Assembly (NCBI GenBank): GCA_029881555.1
Contig: JAOUMI010000005.1
Coordinates: 1-14,920, forward strand
Length of the DNA stretch: 14,920 bases
Direction: 5' to 3'
DNA from: Candidatus Bathyarchaeota archaeon
GTDB taxonomy: Archaea > Thermoproteota > Bathyarchaeia > Bathyarchaeales > Bathyarchaeaceae
The position numbers were made by a program, and so were the translations under genes. Below, one piece after another: positions 1-6,465 of the stretch (positions are counted from its first letter, which is position 1; every line of letters starts with the position of its first letter). The notes below the pieces were generated by a model. The model was given only the letters and a program-made list of their open reading frames with translations, did not search any database and was not told where the DNA came from.

Positions 1-672
1 GATCGTTCCGGTGATCCCAGGTCCGCTAATGTCTCTAGCCGAGTTTGCCAACTTTTTCTCAGCCAGCTCGATAATGGAGTCCAAACGATCTAAAACCTCT
101 CGACTTGACTTCATGGTCGTTGAGTCGAAGGTTTTCAACCAGCCCTTAGAGCCGAATCTTCCTACGAGATCGACAGCCATGACGAGGGAATCTCCCACTT
201 TCGCGGCGGTGCTTGGGAGAACATTTCTCGTCACGCCTATAGCAGCTGCTTCCACCGCACTGTAGGATGTGTCTGGGTGTGTGTGTCCCTTCAGCAGCTT
301 CAGCCCGTATTTTCTCAGGCCATTCCGTATTCCCTGTGCAACTTTCCGCCGCGTTTCACTTGAACTTGAAGAAATTATGTTAACAAAGCCTATTGGGCGA
401 GCTCCCTTCGCCACAACGTCGTTCACATTGGCAAGAACCGAGTAGTAACCAGCTAACAAGGGGTCACTTTTAACCAGATTTTCCACTATTCCGTCGCAAG
501 AAACAACCACCTTGAGACCGTCTACATCAAAAAACCCAGCGTCGTCAAAACTTGCTTCATGCAGTATGTCCAGGATTTCCCCAAGCGCAGACTTGCGAGT
601 CAATCCTTCAAATCTTCTCAGCTTTGCAATCAAATCCGCGAGTTGATGAGCGCTCATTCGTCTATACACCAT
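1..672 (-). CDS. AIR synthase-related (PurM/ThiL-like) protein, partial
   Basis: The minus strand is open from an ATG at 672 to the window edge, giving 224 residues of a protein whose C-terminus lies outside. The pattern is that of the AIR-synthase-related ATP-binding fold: an acidic DD pair near residue 43, CDGIVEN at 59-65, NVNDVVAKGARP at 82-93 (equivalent to the NVSDIYAMGG segment of relatives) and GHTHPDT at 129-135. The best match from memory is the Sll0787/MSMEG_0567 C-terminal type, or the related methanogenesis marker protein 2; the substrate is unknown. It starts 6 bp after the stop of the radical SAM gene, so the two are surely cotranscribed. No strong Shine-Dalgarno is seen; ATG 657 is an alternative start. 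The family-level call is firm, the subfamily is inferred mainly from the neighbour. Confidence 0.8.
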   Translation of the reverse strand, partial: MVYRRMSAHQLADLIAKLRRFEGLTRKSALGEILDILHEASFDDAGFFDVDGLKVVVSCDGIVENLVKSDPLLAGYYSVLANVNDVVAKGARPIGFVNIISSSSSETRRKVAQGIRNGLRKYGLKLLKGHTHPDTSYSAVEAAAIGVTRNVLPSTAAKVGDSLVMAVDLVGRFGSKGWLKTFDSTTMKSSREVLDRLDSIIELAEKKLANSARDISGPGITGTI

Positions 673-678
673 GAAAGA

Positions 679-1794
679 TCAAAAGAACATTGACTCCCTG
701 ATAGCTGAGCATGCACCGCAACGCACACATCCAGCTTTGTTTCTGATCGGGTTCAGCCCGTAAGTTCTCAAAGTCTCGGCTACCTGTTTATAGAGCGGAA
801 TCATTCTCTTGGGGCTTGGGGGTCGTTTATTTTCGAATTCTGTGCCGACTATGGACCTGAGCGGGACCAAGTAAGGTATGACGCCCATCCTTGCCAGCTC
901 TTCAGCTCCCCTCAAGATGCTTTCGTCGCTTTCCCCCAATCCGGCTATTATGAAGGAGCTTACCTGTTCTTCTCCAAACAGTTCGATTGACCGTTTCCAC
1001 GCCTCAAAATACTTTTCTGGCATCGTTTCAGCCTTTCCGGGGCATACTTCGTTAAGAATCTCTCGATCAAATGTCTCTATGTGGATTCCAATGGTGTCCA
1101 CGCCTACGTCGGCTAACATATCCAAGTGTCTGTCCCCTTCAGGCGGCTCAACTTGGACGTGGATTGGAATATTTCGGTGAGACTTCACTTCTCTAACAAC
1201 TTCGGCTAACAGCATAGAGCCGCGATCAGGTGACGCTGTTGTTCCCGTTGTGAGTGTTATGTGGTTGCACACGCCTTCTTCAGCGGCGGCTTCAACAACC
1301 TCGCGAAACTGCCTTGGTCTTTTCACTGGAATCGTCGCTCTTGACTTGAGCGACAGTTCTATGCCGCAGAACTTGCATCTCTTTCCGAACTTCCAGTAGT
1401 CGCATTTTTGGTACACAGTTGTTGCCAAGCAGTTCGTTCCGTGGAGGAGGGCAACCTTCCACATGGGAGTTCCATCAGAGGTTGTTTTGGAGTAGAAGTT
1501 TGGGTGAGGTACAACTTCGATGGGCACTTCCTCCACAGTTTCTTCACTCTTTCTCATCAGGAGGCGGGTTCCATTTCTCTCAGCTAGTTCCCACGGAGAC
1601 TCTTCGGCGAAGTTTCCCCAGAAAGCAGTGTTTACACATGATCCGCCTGGCAGCACAATGTATCTTCCACCAGCTAGACCTGCGCCGGCTTTTCTTCCCT
1701 TGTCGATTTTTGCGCTTAGCTTTCCTCCGTTGCAGAGGAGTTCAACTTTTAGCCTCAGCAAATTGACTTCCATTTCGCTGTTTTCCCTTTGCAT
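679..1794 (-). CDS. MSMEG_0568-family radical SAM protein
   Basis: A radical SAM enzyme of about 371 residues. Numbered from the ATG at 1794, the cluster cysteines are C131, C140 and C143, a C-x8-C-x2-C arrangement instead of the usual C-x3-C-x2-C, followed by GIELSL. Further family marks are the N-terminal GRKAGAG, the TTGTTASPDRG segment, QVEPPEGD, AGLGES and a C-terminal GCVRCGACS (C-x2-C-x2-C at 356/359/362) that could bind a second iron-sulfur cluster. This order matches the MSMEG_0568/Sll0785 family as I remember it, which in bacteria sits in the Nit1C cluster with a nitrilase, an acetyltransferase and an AIR-synthase-related protein; one of these partners follows directly here. The reaction is not known. 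A TTG at 1806 would add four residues, but an A/T-rich box at 1825-1833 would place the transcript start near it, so ATG 1794 is preferred. Confidence 0.87.
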   Translation of the reverse strand: MQRENSEMEVNLLRLKVELLCNGGKLSAKIDKGRKAGAGLAGGRYIVLPGGSCVNTAFWGNFAEESPWELAERNGTRLLMRKSEETVEEVPIEVVPHPNFYSKTTSDGTPMWKVALLHGTNCLATTVYQKCDYWKFGKRCKFCGIELSLKSRATIPVKRPRQFREVVEAAAEEGVCNHITLTTGTTASPDRGSMLLAEVVREVKSHRNIPIHVQVEPPEGDRHLDMLADVGVDTIGIHIETFDREILNEVCPGKAETMPEKYFEAWKRSIELFGEEQVSSFIIAGLGESDESILRGAEELARMGVIPYLVPLRSIVGTEFENKRPPSPKRMIPLYKQVAETLRTYGLNPIRNKAGCVRCGACSAIRESMFF

Positions 1795-1824
1795 CTCTGC
1801 TCTCAATCCCCTTTTTCGTACGGG

Positions 1825-1833
1825 TAAATAAAT
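1825..1833 (-). promoter_or_regulatory. candidate TATA box of the radical SAM operon
   Basis: On the minus strand this reads ATTTATTTA, roughly 30-40 nt upstream of ATG 1794. An archaeal transcript would then begin near 1803 with a very short leader. The composition is only mildly distinct from the surrounding intergenic DNA, so this is weak. Confidence 0.25.
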
Positions 1834-2140
1834 GCTACACGGAGATATCCTTCGCTGTCTGCCGTTTTTTGTTGATTTGCATGGAGCTTAACAACGGAGG
1901 TATGTTTAAAAAGGGTAGGGGGAGGTGGTCTACGTCTTTTTGCAAACAAAAATTACAGCAGTACTCTAAAGTTTAAGGGCATTGTCCAGTGGTTGCGCTC
2001 CAATTACCCAAGTTTTCAACAAACGAACTTTTCTAGTACTCGGCGACATCATATGTACCCCGCTTTTTAGGTTTCATAGAATAGTTATTCGCAGGCGAAG
2101 GTAAAAACTGAGGCAAAACATTGAAGATTAAAGCGTAATG
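1834..2140. other. intergenic region without a convincing gene
   Basis: About 300 bp between the divergent radical SAM operon and the tRNA. It holds a purine-rich stretch (about 1896-1926) and mixed A/T-rich DNA. The only plus-strand frame with an ATG is a 31-codon ORF at 1881-1976 without a usable ribosome binding site; nothing structured was seen. Confidence 0.5.
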
Positions 2141-2147
2141 TATAAAT
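2141..2147 (+). promoter_or_regulatory. TATA box of the tRNA-Tyr gene
   Basis: TATAAAT lies 35 bp before the first base of the mature tRNA. That is where an archaeal TATA box is expected for a tRNA transcribed with a leader of a few nucleotides. Confidence 0.6.
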
Positions 2148-2206
2148 GAGAAACCTCTATCTGTAACATTCTGGTCGGGCGGTAGCTCAGCTTGGTAGAG
2201 CTTCCG

Positions 2207-2235
2207 AGCCAGCCACGTCCGTGACTGACGGAGAC
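2207..2235 (+). other. tRNA-Tyr intron 1 (anticodon stem, about position 30/31)
   Basis: The 29 nt interrupt the 5' strand of the anticodon stem. Removing them joins TCCG to G2236 and restores five pairs with CCGGA at 2291-2295. Inside lies a hairpin, TCCGT (2218-2222) with ACGGA (2228-2232), that imitates the anticodon stem. No textbook bulge-helix-bulge could be drawn by eye. Confidence 0.55.
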
Positions 2236-2242
2236 GCTGTAG

Positions 2243-2289
2243 ACGCCTACTCTTGGTAGACGTTCACTCAGCCTGCCAAGCGCACAGAC
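2243..2289 (+). other. tRNA-Tyr intron 2 (canonical 37/38 site)
   Basis: The 47 nt lie after G37, the commonest archaeal intron position. The boundary can slide up to 2 nt without changing the product, because AC occurs at both junctions. It can form an 8-pair helix, 2252-2259 with 2273-2280, including one T-G pair. Confidence 0.65.
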
Positions 2290-2305
2290 ACCGGATTGTC
2301 GCAGG

Positions 2306-2336
2306 AGAGCTAAAAGCAAGCCTTCAGCTCGGCGAA
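2306..2336 (+). other. possible tRNA-Tyr intron 3 (between T stem and T loop)
   Basis: GCAGG (2301-2305) sits where the 5' T stem should be, but is not followed by TTC. The next 31 nt contain GAGCT/AGCTC (2307-2311 with 2326-2330), a five-pair hairpin, and end just before TTCAA. The intron is inferred from the need for a T loop. Confidence 0.4.
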
Positions 2337-2341
2337 TTCAA

Positions 2342-2364
2342 AATGAAGGTTTCACTTCATGAAA
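2342..2364 (+). other. possible tRNA-Tyr intron 4 (T loop, about position 58/59)
   Basis: The 23 nt hold a perfect six-pair hairpin, ATGAAG (2343-2348) with CTTCAT (2355-2360). Removing them joins TTCAA to GTCCCGC and yields a standard seven-base T loop. The edges can slide within the flanking A runs. Confidence 0.4.
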
Positions 2365-2392
2365 GTCCCGCCCGCCCGACCACCAATCGTGC

Positions 2393-2794
2393 TTAAAAGT
2401 ATTGCAACCCGCTTTTCAGCATAAACAACGCCAAGAGACCGCTAGCTAAGGCTGGTGCGGGCAAGAGATACGCAATTGGCTCAAGTTGACGTAGCAAAGG
2501 AAAGGTCGAGGTGAAATAGTAACACAATATGAGGGTTATTATGCCTCCAGCAAGATTTAGAACTCCTCCCCTCCTAGCACTGTCTACAAAAATCAGGTAA
2601 CTACCGAAAACCAGCGTCAAGGTTGATACGGTTGCTATTCCCCCCATTACGTAGGCTCCTGTCAAAAAAGACCTGCTCAGCACAGCTAGCTGGAGATAGA
2701 AAGTAGTCACATGAATCCCGATCAAGACGATGTTTATCGAGCCTAGCCACCCCAAAGCCGCGCTAATCAACGTGTACCTCGCCTTTGCAAACAA
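2393..2794 (-). CDS. four-helix membrane protein of unknown function
   Basis: I do not recognise this 133-residue protein. It has four hydrophobic stretches, about residues 8-33, 45-70, 77-95 and 103-129, with a short polar loop (DSARRG) after the second, so it is an integral membrane protein without an evident catalytic motif. The start is a TTG at 2794; the purine-rich GGAGAGAG serving as its ribosome binding site lies within the last codons of the protease gene, and only 3 bp separate the two genes. This arrangement implies translational coupling to the protease, so a role in anchoring, maturation or export of that protease is a reasonable guess, without direct evidence. Confidence 0.75.
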   Translation of the reverse strand: MFAKARYTLISAALGWLGSINIVLIGIHVTTFYLQLAVLSRSFLTGAYVMGGIATVSTLTLVFGSYLIFVDSARRGGVLNLAGGIITLILCYYFTSTFPLLRQLEPIAYLLPAPALASGLLALFMLKSGLQYF

Positions 2795-2797
2795 CTT

Positions 2798-5700
2798 TCA
2801 CTCTCTCCTCATGATTAGAACCGCCATGCAAGACGCCACCACAACGATTCCTGACAGAACCGATGAAACAGAAAGCCCCGTCGTGCTAACCGAATTTAAA
2901 GTCGAGGTTGTTCCGTACGAATCAGGCAGGTTAGCTTTCACATCACCTACGTTTGTTTTAACTATGGCAACACTTCCCTGGATTGAAGTTATGGTGCCTT
3001 GAATCTCGCCGACGCAGGTCTCTACGGTAGCTACGTTTCCGTCAATTGTAACCACCTTGGCGTTGGTGTTCTCAACAATCTGTTTGATATAGGCAACATC
3101 AGCCTTAATCTCGCCGACATCGGTTTCGATGACCGCCACATCCCCTTGCACCGCAACTATCTGAGCGTCGGTGGACGAGAGATTCATCTGGATCACGCCA
3201 ACGTCTGTCTGAACAGTGGCTACGTCACCCTTAACAGCTAAGAGGCTAGCGCTCCAATCGGTCAGTGTTGGACTCACCAAGAAACTGCGGAGAGAAGCCC
3301 CGTTAACCTCGCCTGCATCTGCCTGGACGCTCAGGGTGTACGTGCCAGCCGATGCGTTGGCCGGAATGTTGTAGGCTACTAGGTAGATGCCTATGGCTAC
3401 GTGTTCAGCGGTTAAGGTTTCCGTGGTTTTGTCGGGGTTGTGGATTGTCGCGTTTATTCTGGTGACATCGACGGGAACGCCGTTCAGGCTTGTGAGCATG
3501 TAAAAGTCCGTTGCCTCTGCCCTGAAGTGCACTGAACCAACGTCGATTTCCACGCTTAAGACATCCGTGTCCGTGTCCTCGATTACCGTTACCCTGTACG
3601 TCGCTTCAGCGTAGGCACCGTCAGCGTCCAGTGCCTTCACCAGGTGGGCGCCAACCTCCGCTACGGGCACGTTGAAGACCGCTACAAAACTTCCGTCAAC
3701 ATTAGTTGTGGTGGTTGCCATCGGTGAGTCATCAAACTTGACCGTGACGCTTGAGTTAAACGTGAAACCTGATCCGCTAACGGTTACCTTTGTTCCCACC
3801 AGACCCGAAGCTGGGCTTATGGCTATGCTGGGAGGCAGCGTCGCTGGCTCACTAGCCCACGTTACTGCGCGGGTGAAAATTGTCTTGGCCTCATCAGTCC
3901 AAGCGTTAACTATGTGTGTGTAAATGTTTTGTGAAAGCCCAGCTAGAAGTAGATGCACGTTTCCGTTTTTCCTTATGCTATATGCGACACCACCGCCTAC
4001 GAGACCGACCTGATCAGTACCGACATCCGCTATCGTCACGCCTGAGTAGCGATAAAACCACGCGAAGTCATACCAGCCGCCGTTGATGAGAGGTATTTTT
4101 TCACCCACGCTCCACCCCTCAAAGATCGGGTGTTGCAAGGTCACCTCATAATGCACGTCGCCCTCAGAGTATGCGTAGTACGAACCCTTCGGATCGTTGA
4201 AATACCGCTGTAGCAGAGAAATGCCGTAAGGCGACAATAGTCCCGGCCATGTGGTGGTGAAGACAAGTCCCACTTGGTAGTCATCGGCGGCGCTTATCAG
4301 GGCAGAAAAGGTCTCGTTTCCTGGATCGGCGGGCATGTTCACCACAACCACGTCATAGTTGTAGATGTCTTGAGTTACGTTCCAGTCTCTTTCGTGGGCA
4401 CTGATGTTCCTCATAAGAAGATCACTAATTTCCCCTCTGAAATCACCCAATATTGCAACCTTGAAAGTTGGCTCCAACTGGATGTCTACAGTTGTAGTCT
4501 GGTTTTCGAAGACTTCCACGCCGTAGCTTACAGATGGCTTGTAACCCCACTTCCAAGCGTCAACCTCGTACACTCCAACCGGGGATTCTATGATGTAGTA
4601 GCCAGAGTCGTTTGTCACAGCGGGCTTCAGCGGCGTGTCCACCAACGCAACGGTCACGTTTACTATGGTGCCGCCTGTTCCAGCATGGGTGACGACCCCT
4701 GCGATAAATCCTCGGGGCAAAGGTGCCAGTTCGAAGTCAAGCCTGATCCACTGCTTTTCAACCACTTCCGTCGTAGCGTTCTGTTCATGATATCCAAACG
4801 AGCTGGCTGTTAACGAATAGTTGCCCGGGTACAACCAGATTTTGTAATAACCGTCTGCGTCTGTTTTTTTGCTACCCCACGAGACTTCCCAAACGGCTAC
4901 TTGAGCTCCCCACTCAATCAGCTCTGAGGTTTCCGCATCCGTCACGTAACCCTCAACCCCACAGTTCAAAAACGCCATTTCCACAGCCTCGCATGCATCG
5001 ACAACGCCCCAACCATACCTAACATCCTGACCAACATCACCCAGATCCTCCACAGTTATTCTGAGCAAATCGTAAACGTTGTCGACGGTCATGCTCGGGT
5101 TGGCGTGAAGCATCAACGCGACAATTCCAGCCACGTGAGGTGTTGCCATTGACGTGCCCGACCAGTATTCCCAATCCCCTGACGGCAGAGAGGAATAAAT
5201 GTACACGCCTGGCGCGCTGAAATCCGGTTTTACGTAAGGTTCAAGATACGAGGCCGGCCAGTCTACCACTTGACCACTGCTCCACGACGCAACATCATCG
5301 TGACTATCTATGGCGCCGATTCCGAAGCTTTCATAAATGTTGCCTGGGCTCGTCGACGAGTCTTCTCCACTGTTGCCTACTGCCGCAACAGGCACCACAC
5401 CCGCTTCCCTCATGTTCTGAATAGGCTCTATCATTTCATCATAGTAACCGTTGGCGCCCCAAGACATGCTAACAACGTGTGCACTCTCACCCGCCGGGTT
5501 TCCATATTGGTCAAACGGATTTACTGCCCACTGCATACCCGCTATACATTGGGTAAATGACCCTGAACCATATGGCAACACTAAACCGTGCATGAGCCAA
5601 GCGCTCGGCGCGACACCTATAGCGACACCGCTCGCGTTACCTCCAAGAACTGTACCAGACGTGTGGGTTCCGTGACCATGTGTGTCGTGTGGCGTTGAAT

Positions 5701-6394
5701 CCATAACCACGTTGCCAGACCAGTCGAACTCGATCCATCCGCCGGAAAAGGCTGGATCCGATGCATTGTCGGTCCACATTTTTTCTTCAAGGTCTGGGTG
5801 ACTTATGTCAACACCTGTGTCTAACACGCATACTCGTATTCCGGAACCGTTGAAGCCTAATGCCCAAGCTTCTGGGGCGTTTATTCTGTCCAAGCCCCAT
5901 GTAACATTGCTGGAGCCTATTTCGCCTTCGCTCTTTGGTTCGGGGATGGTAACCTCAAAGTTTTCGAAAACTTCCTCCACCTCTTTTAGATAAGTGAGCT
6001 CGTAGAGAGTGTCAATGGTAACGTTCGCTAGTATGGCGTTGATGAGCCAGAAAGTGTTCAACGTCACCGCATCTTTTTCTGCCCTCAAGAACTCCAGCAC
6101 GCGCTCTTGAACTCTGGTTGCACGAGCCCTTAACACATCAGCCGTCGTGTCGCTTTCGTCAACGCGAAGATCGGTGTCTCGTAGCTTTATGACCACGGTG
6201 ATCGCTCGATCAACAATGTCAGTTTCTTCTATCTGTTGCTGAAGCGGATCGCTTAACTTCTCCAGTGGGGGTAACTTGGCTTCTGTTTCCACTAAGAAAT
6301 AGAGTGCAGCACCTGCCGACGCCGTTATTGCTAGAGAGCACAGCAAGAGGAGGCTGATAAATTGTCTTTGTCTGATTGTTGAGAGGGCGTTCAT
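2798..6394 (-). CDS. membrane-anchored, multidomain subtilisin-like serine protease (S8)
   Basis: An extracellular protease of 1198 residues. Order of parts: signal segment 10-35; I9-like propeptide about 58-150; S8 catalytic domain about 170-475 with D192 (DTGVDISHPDL), H241 (HGHGTHTSGT), oxyanion N341 (GNSG) and nucleophile S415 (GTSMATPHVAG), all present; two carboxypeptidase-regulatory-like beta sandwiches, 478-556 and 561-641; an alpha/beta domain 643-848 resembling ThuA/glutamine-amidotransferase-like folds; an IPT/TIG-like Ig domain 855-937; a second Ig-like domain 944-1040; a heptad stalk 1054-1156; and a transmembrane helix 1173-1195 with a RRE tail. Several NxT/NxS sites suggest glycosylation. 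The plan recalls archaeal surface proteases tethered to the S-layer by a stalk. GAAGG precedes ATG 6394 at a suitable distance. The protease call is firm; the 643-848 domain is a fold guess. Confidence 0.95.
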   Translation of the reverse strand: MNALSTIRQRQFISLLLLCSLAITASAGAALYFLVETEAKLPPLEKLSDPLQQQIEETDIVDRAITVVIKLRDTDLRVDESDTTADVLRARATRVQERVLEFLRAEKDAVTLNTFWLINAILANVTIDTLYELTYLKEVEEVFENFEVTIPEPKSEGEIGSSNVTWGLDRINAPEAWALGFNGSGIRVCVLDTGVDISHPDLEEKMWTDNASDPAFSGGWIEFDWSGNVVMDSTPHDTHGHGTHTSGTVLGGNASGVAIGVAPSAWLMHGLVLPYGSGSFTQCIAGMQWAVNPFDQYGNPAGESAHVVSMSWGANGYYDEMIEPIQNMREAGVVPVAAVGNSGEDSSTSPGNIYESFGIGAIDSHDDVASWSSGQVVDWPASYLEPYVKPDFSAPGVYIYSSLPSGDWEYWSGTSMATPHVAGIVALMLHANPSMTVDNVYDLLRITVEDLGDVGQDVRYGWGVVDACEAVEMAFLNCGVEGYVTDAETSELIEWGAQVAVWEVSWGSKKTDADGYYKIWLYPGNYSLTASSFGYHEQNATTEVVEKQWIRLDFELAPLPRGFIAGVVTHAGTGGTIVNVTVALVDTPLKPAVTNDSGYYIIESPVGVYEVDAWKWGYKPSVSYGVEVFENQTTTVDIQLEPTFKVAILGDFRGEISDLLMRNISAHERDWNVTQDIYNYDVVVVNMPADPGNETFSALISAADDYQVGLVFTTTWPGLLSPYGISLLQRYFNDPKGSYYAYSEGDVHYEVTLQHPIFEGWSVGEKIPLINGGWYDFAWFYRYSGVTIADVGTDQVGLVGGGVAYSIRKNGNVHLLLAGLSQNIYTHIVNAWTDEAKTIFTRAVTWASEPATLPPSIAISPASGLVGTKVTVSGSGFTFNSSVTVKFDDSPMATTTTNVDGSFVAVFNVPVAEVGAHLVKALDADGAYAEATYRVTVIEDTDTDVLSVEIDVGSVHFRAEATDFYMLTSLNGVPVDVTRINATIHNPDKTTETLTAEHVAIGIYLVAYNIPANASAGTYTLSVQADAGEVNGASLRSFLVSPTLTDWSASLLAVKGDVATVQTDVGVIQMNLSSTDAQIVAVQGDVAVIETDVGEIKADVAYIKQIVENTNAKVVTIDGNVATVETCVGEIQGTITSIQGSVAIVKTNVGDVKANLPDSYGTTSTLNSVSTTGLSVSSVLSGIVVVASCMAVLIMRRE
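2927..3235 (-). repeat. heptad-repeat (coiled-coil) stalk of the protease
   Basis: Residues 1054-1156 of the protease. Hydrophobic residues, nearly all Val or Ile, recur with 3-4 spacing in one unbroken phase: 1054, 1061, 1068 and onwards, and 1058, 1065, 1072 and onwards. Only T1075 and T1110 are polar. Four copies of a unit like GDVAxVxTDVGEI begin near 1054, 1082, 1117 and 1138; offsets of 28, 35 and 21 residues are all multiples of seven. C1127 is the only cysteine. Confidence 0.8.
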
Positions 6395-6433
6395 CTTGCT
6401 GCCTTCACGCTATGTCGTGTTTCTTACTATACC

Positions 6434-6465
6434 ATATATGTTTGAGGACATATAAATATATTTAT
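6434..6465 (-). promoter_or_regulatory. promoter region of the protease operon
   Basis: Two A/T-rich boxes read on the minus strand as ATAAATATATTTATA (6451-6465) and CATATATG (6433-6440 area). They lie about 64 and 43 nt upstream of the ATG at 6394. Either could be the TATA box, giving a 5' leader of roughly 35 or 16 nt. Confidence 0.4.

Larger units (their letters stand above)
2176..2382 (+). tRNA. tRNA-Tyr (anticodon GTA), multi-intron precursor
   Basis: The acceptor arms CGGGCGG (2176-2182) and CCGCCCG (2372-2378) pair perfectly and are followed by A73 and an encoded CCA. T8-A9, the D stem GCTC/GAGC and a 9-nt D loop with GG follow normally. C1-G72 with A73 is the archaeal Tyr identity set, and CTGTAGA with anticodon GTA stands at 2237-2243. 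The span is 207 nt, so introns are needed. Joining 2176-2206, 2236-2242, 2290-2305, a TTCAA near 2337-2341 and 2365-2382 gives a 77-nt tRNA with a perfect anticodon stem (TCCGG/CCGGA), variable loop TTGTC and T loop TTCAAGT; the T stem has one A-C mismatch. The first three exons are well supported and the T-arm solution is tentative. The gene is convergent with the membrane protein gene, 10 bp away. Confidence 0.85.

Noticed and set aside
1881..1976. 31-codon plus-strand ORF with an internal GGAGGTATG
   Set aside because: The purine-rich GGAGG is only one base from the inner ATG and the outer ATG has no ribosome site; composition is like the surrounding spacer.
2174..2385. Alternative tRNA register with acceptor GGTCGGG/CCCGACC
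   Set aside because: It would put CG at positions 8-9 and shift the D stem by two; the C1-G72 register gives T8-A9, a normal D arm and Tyr identity.
2927..3235. Repeated DNA units considered as a CRISPR or minisatellite
   Set aside because: Units are degenerate at DNA level and explained by heptad repeats in the encoded stalk; no constant repeat with unique spacers.
4274..4813. 179-codon plus-strand ORF inside the protease gene
   Set aside because: Antisense shadow of the well-supported protease; no family resemblance.
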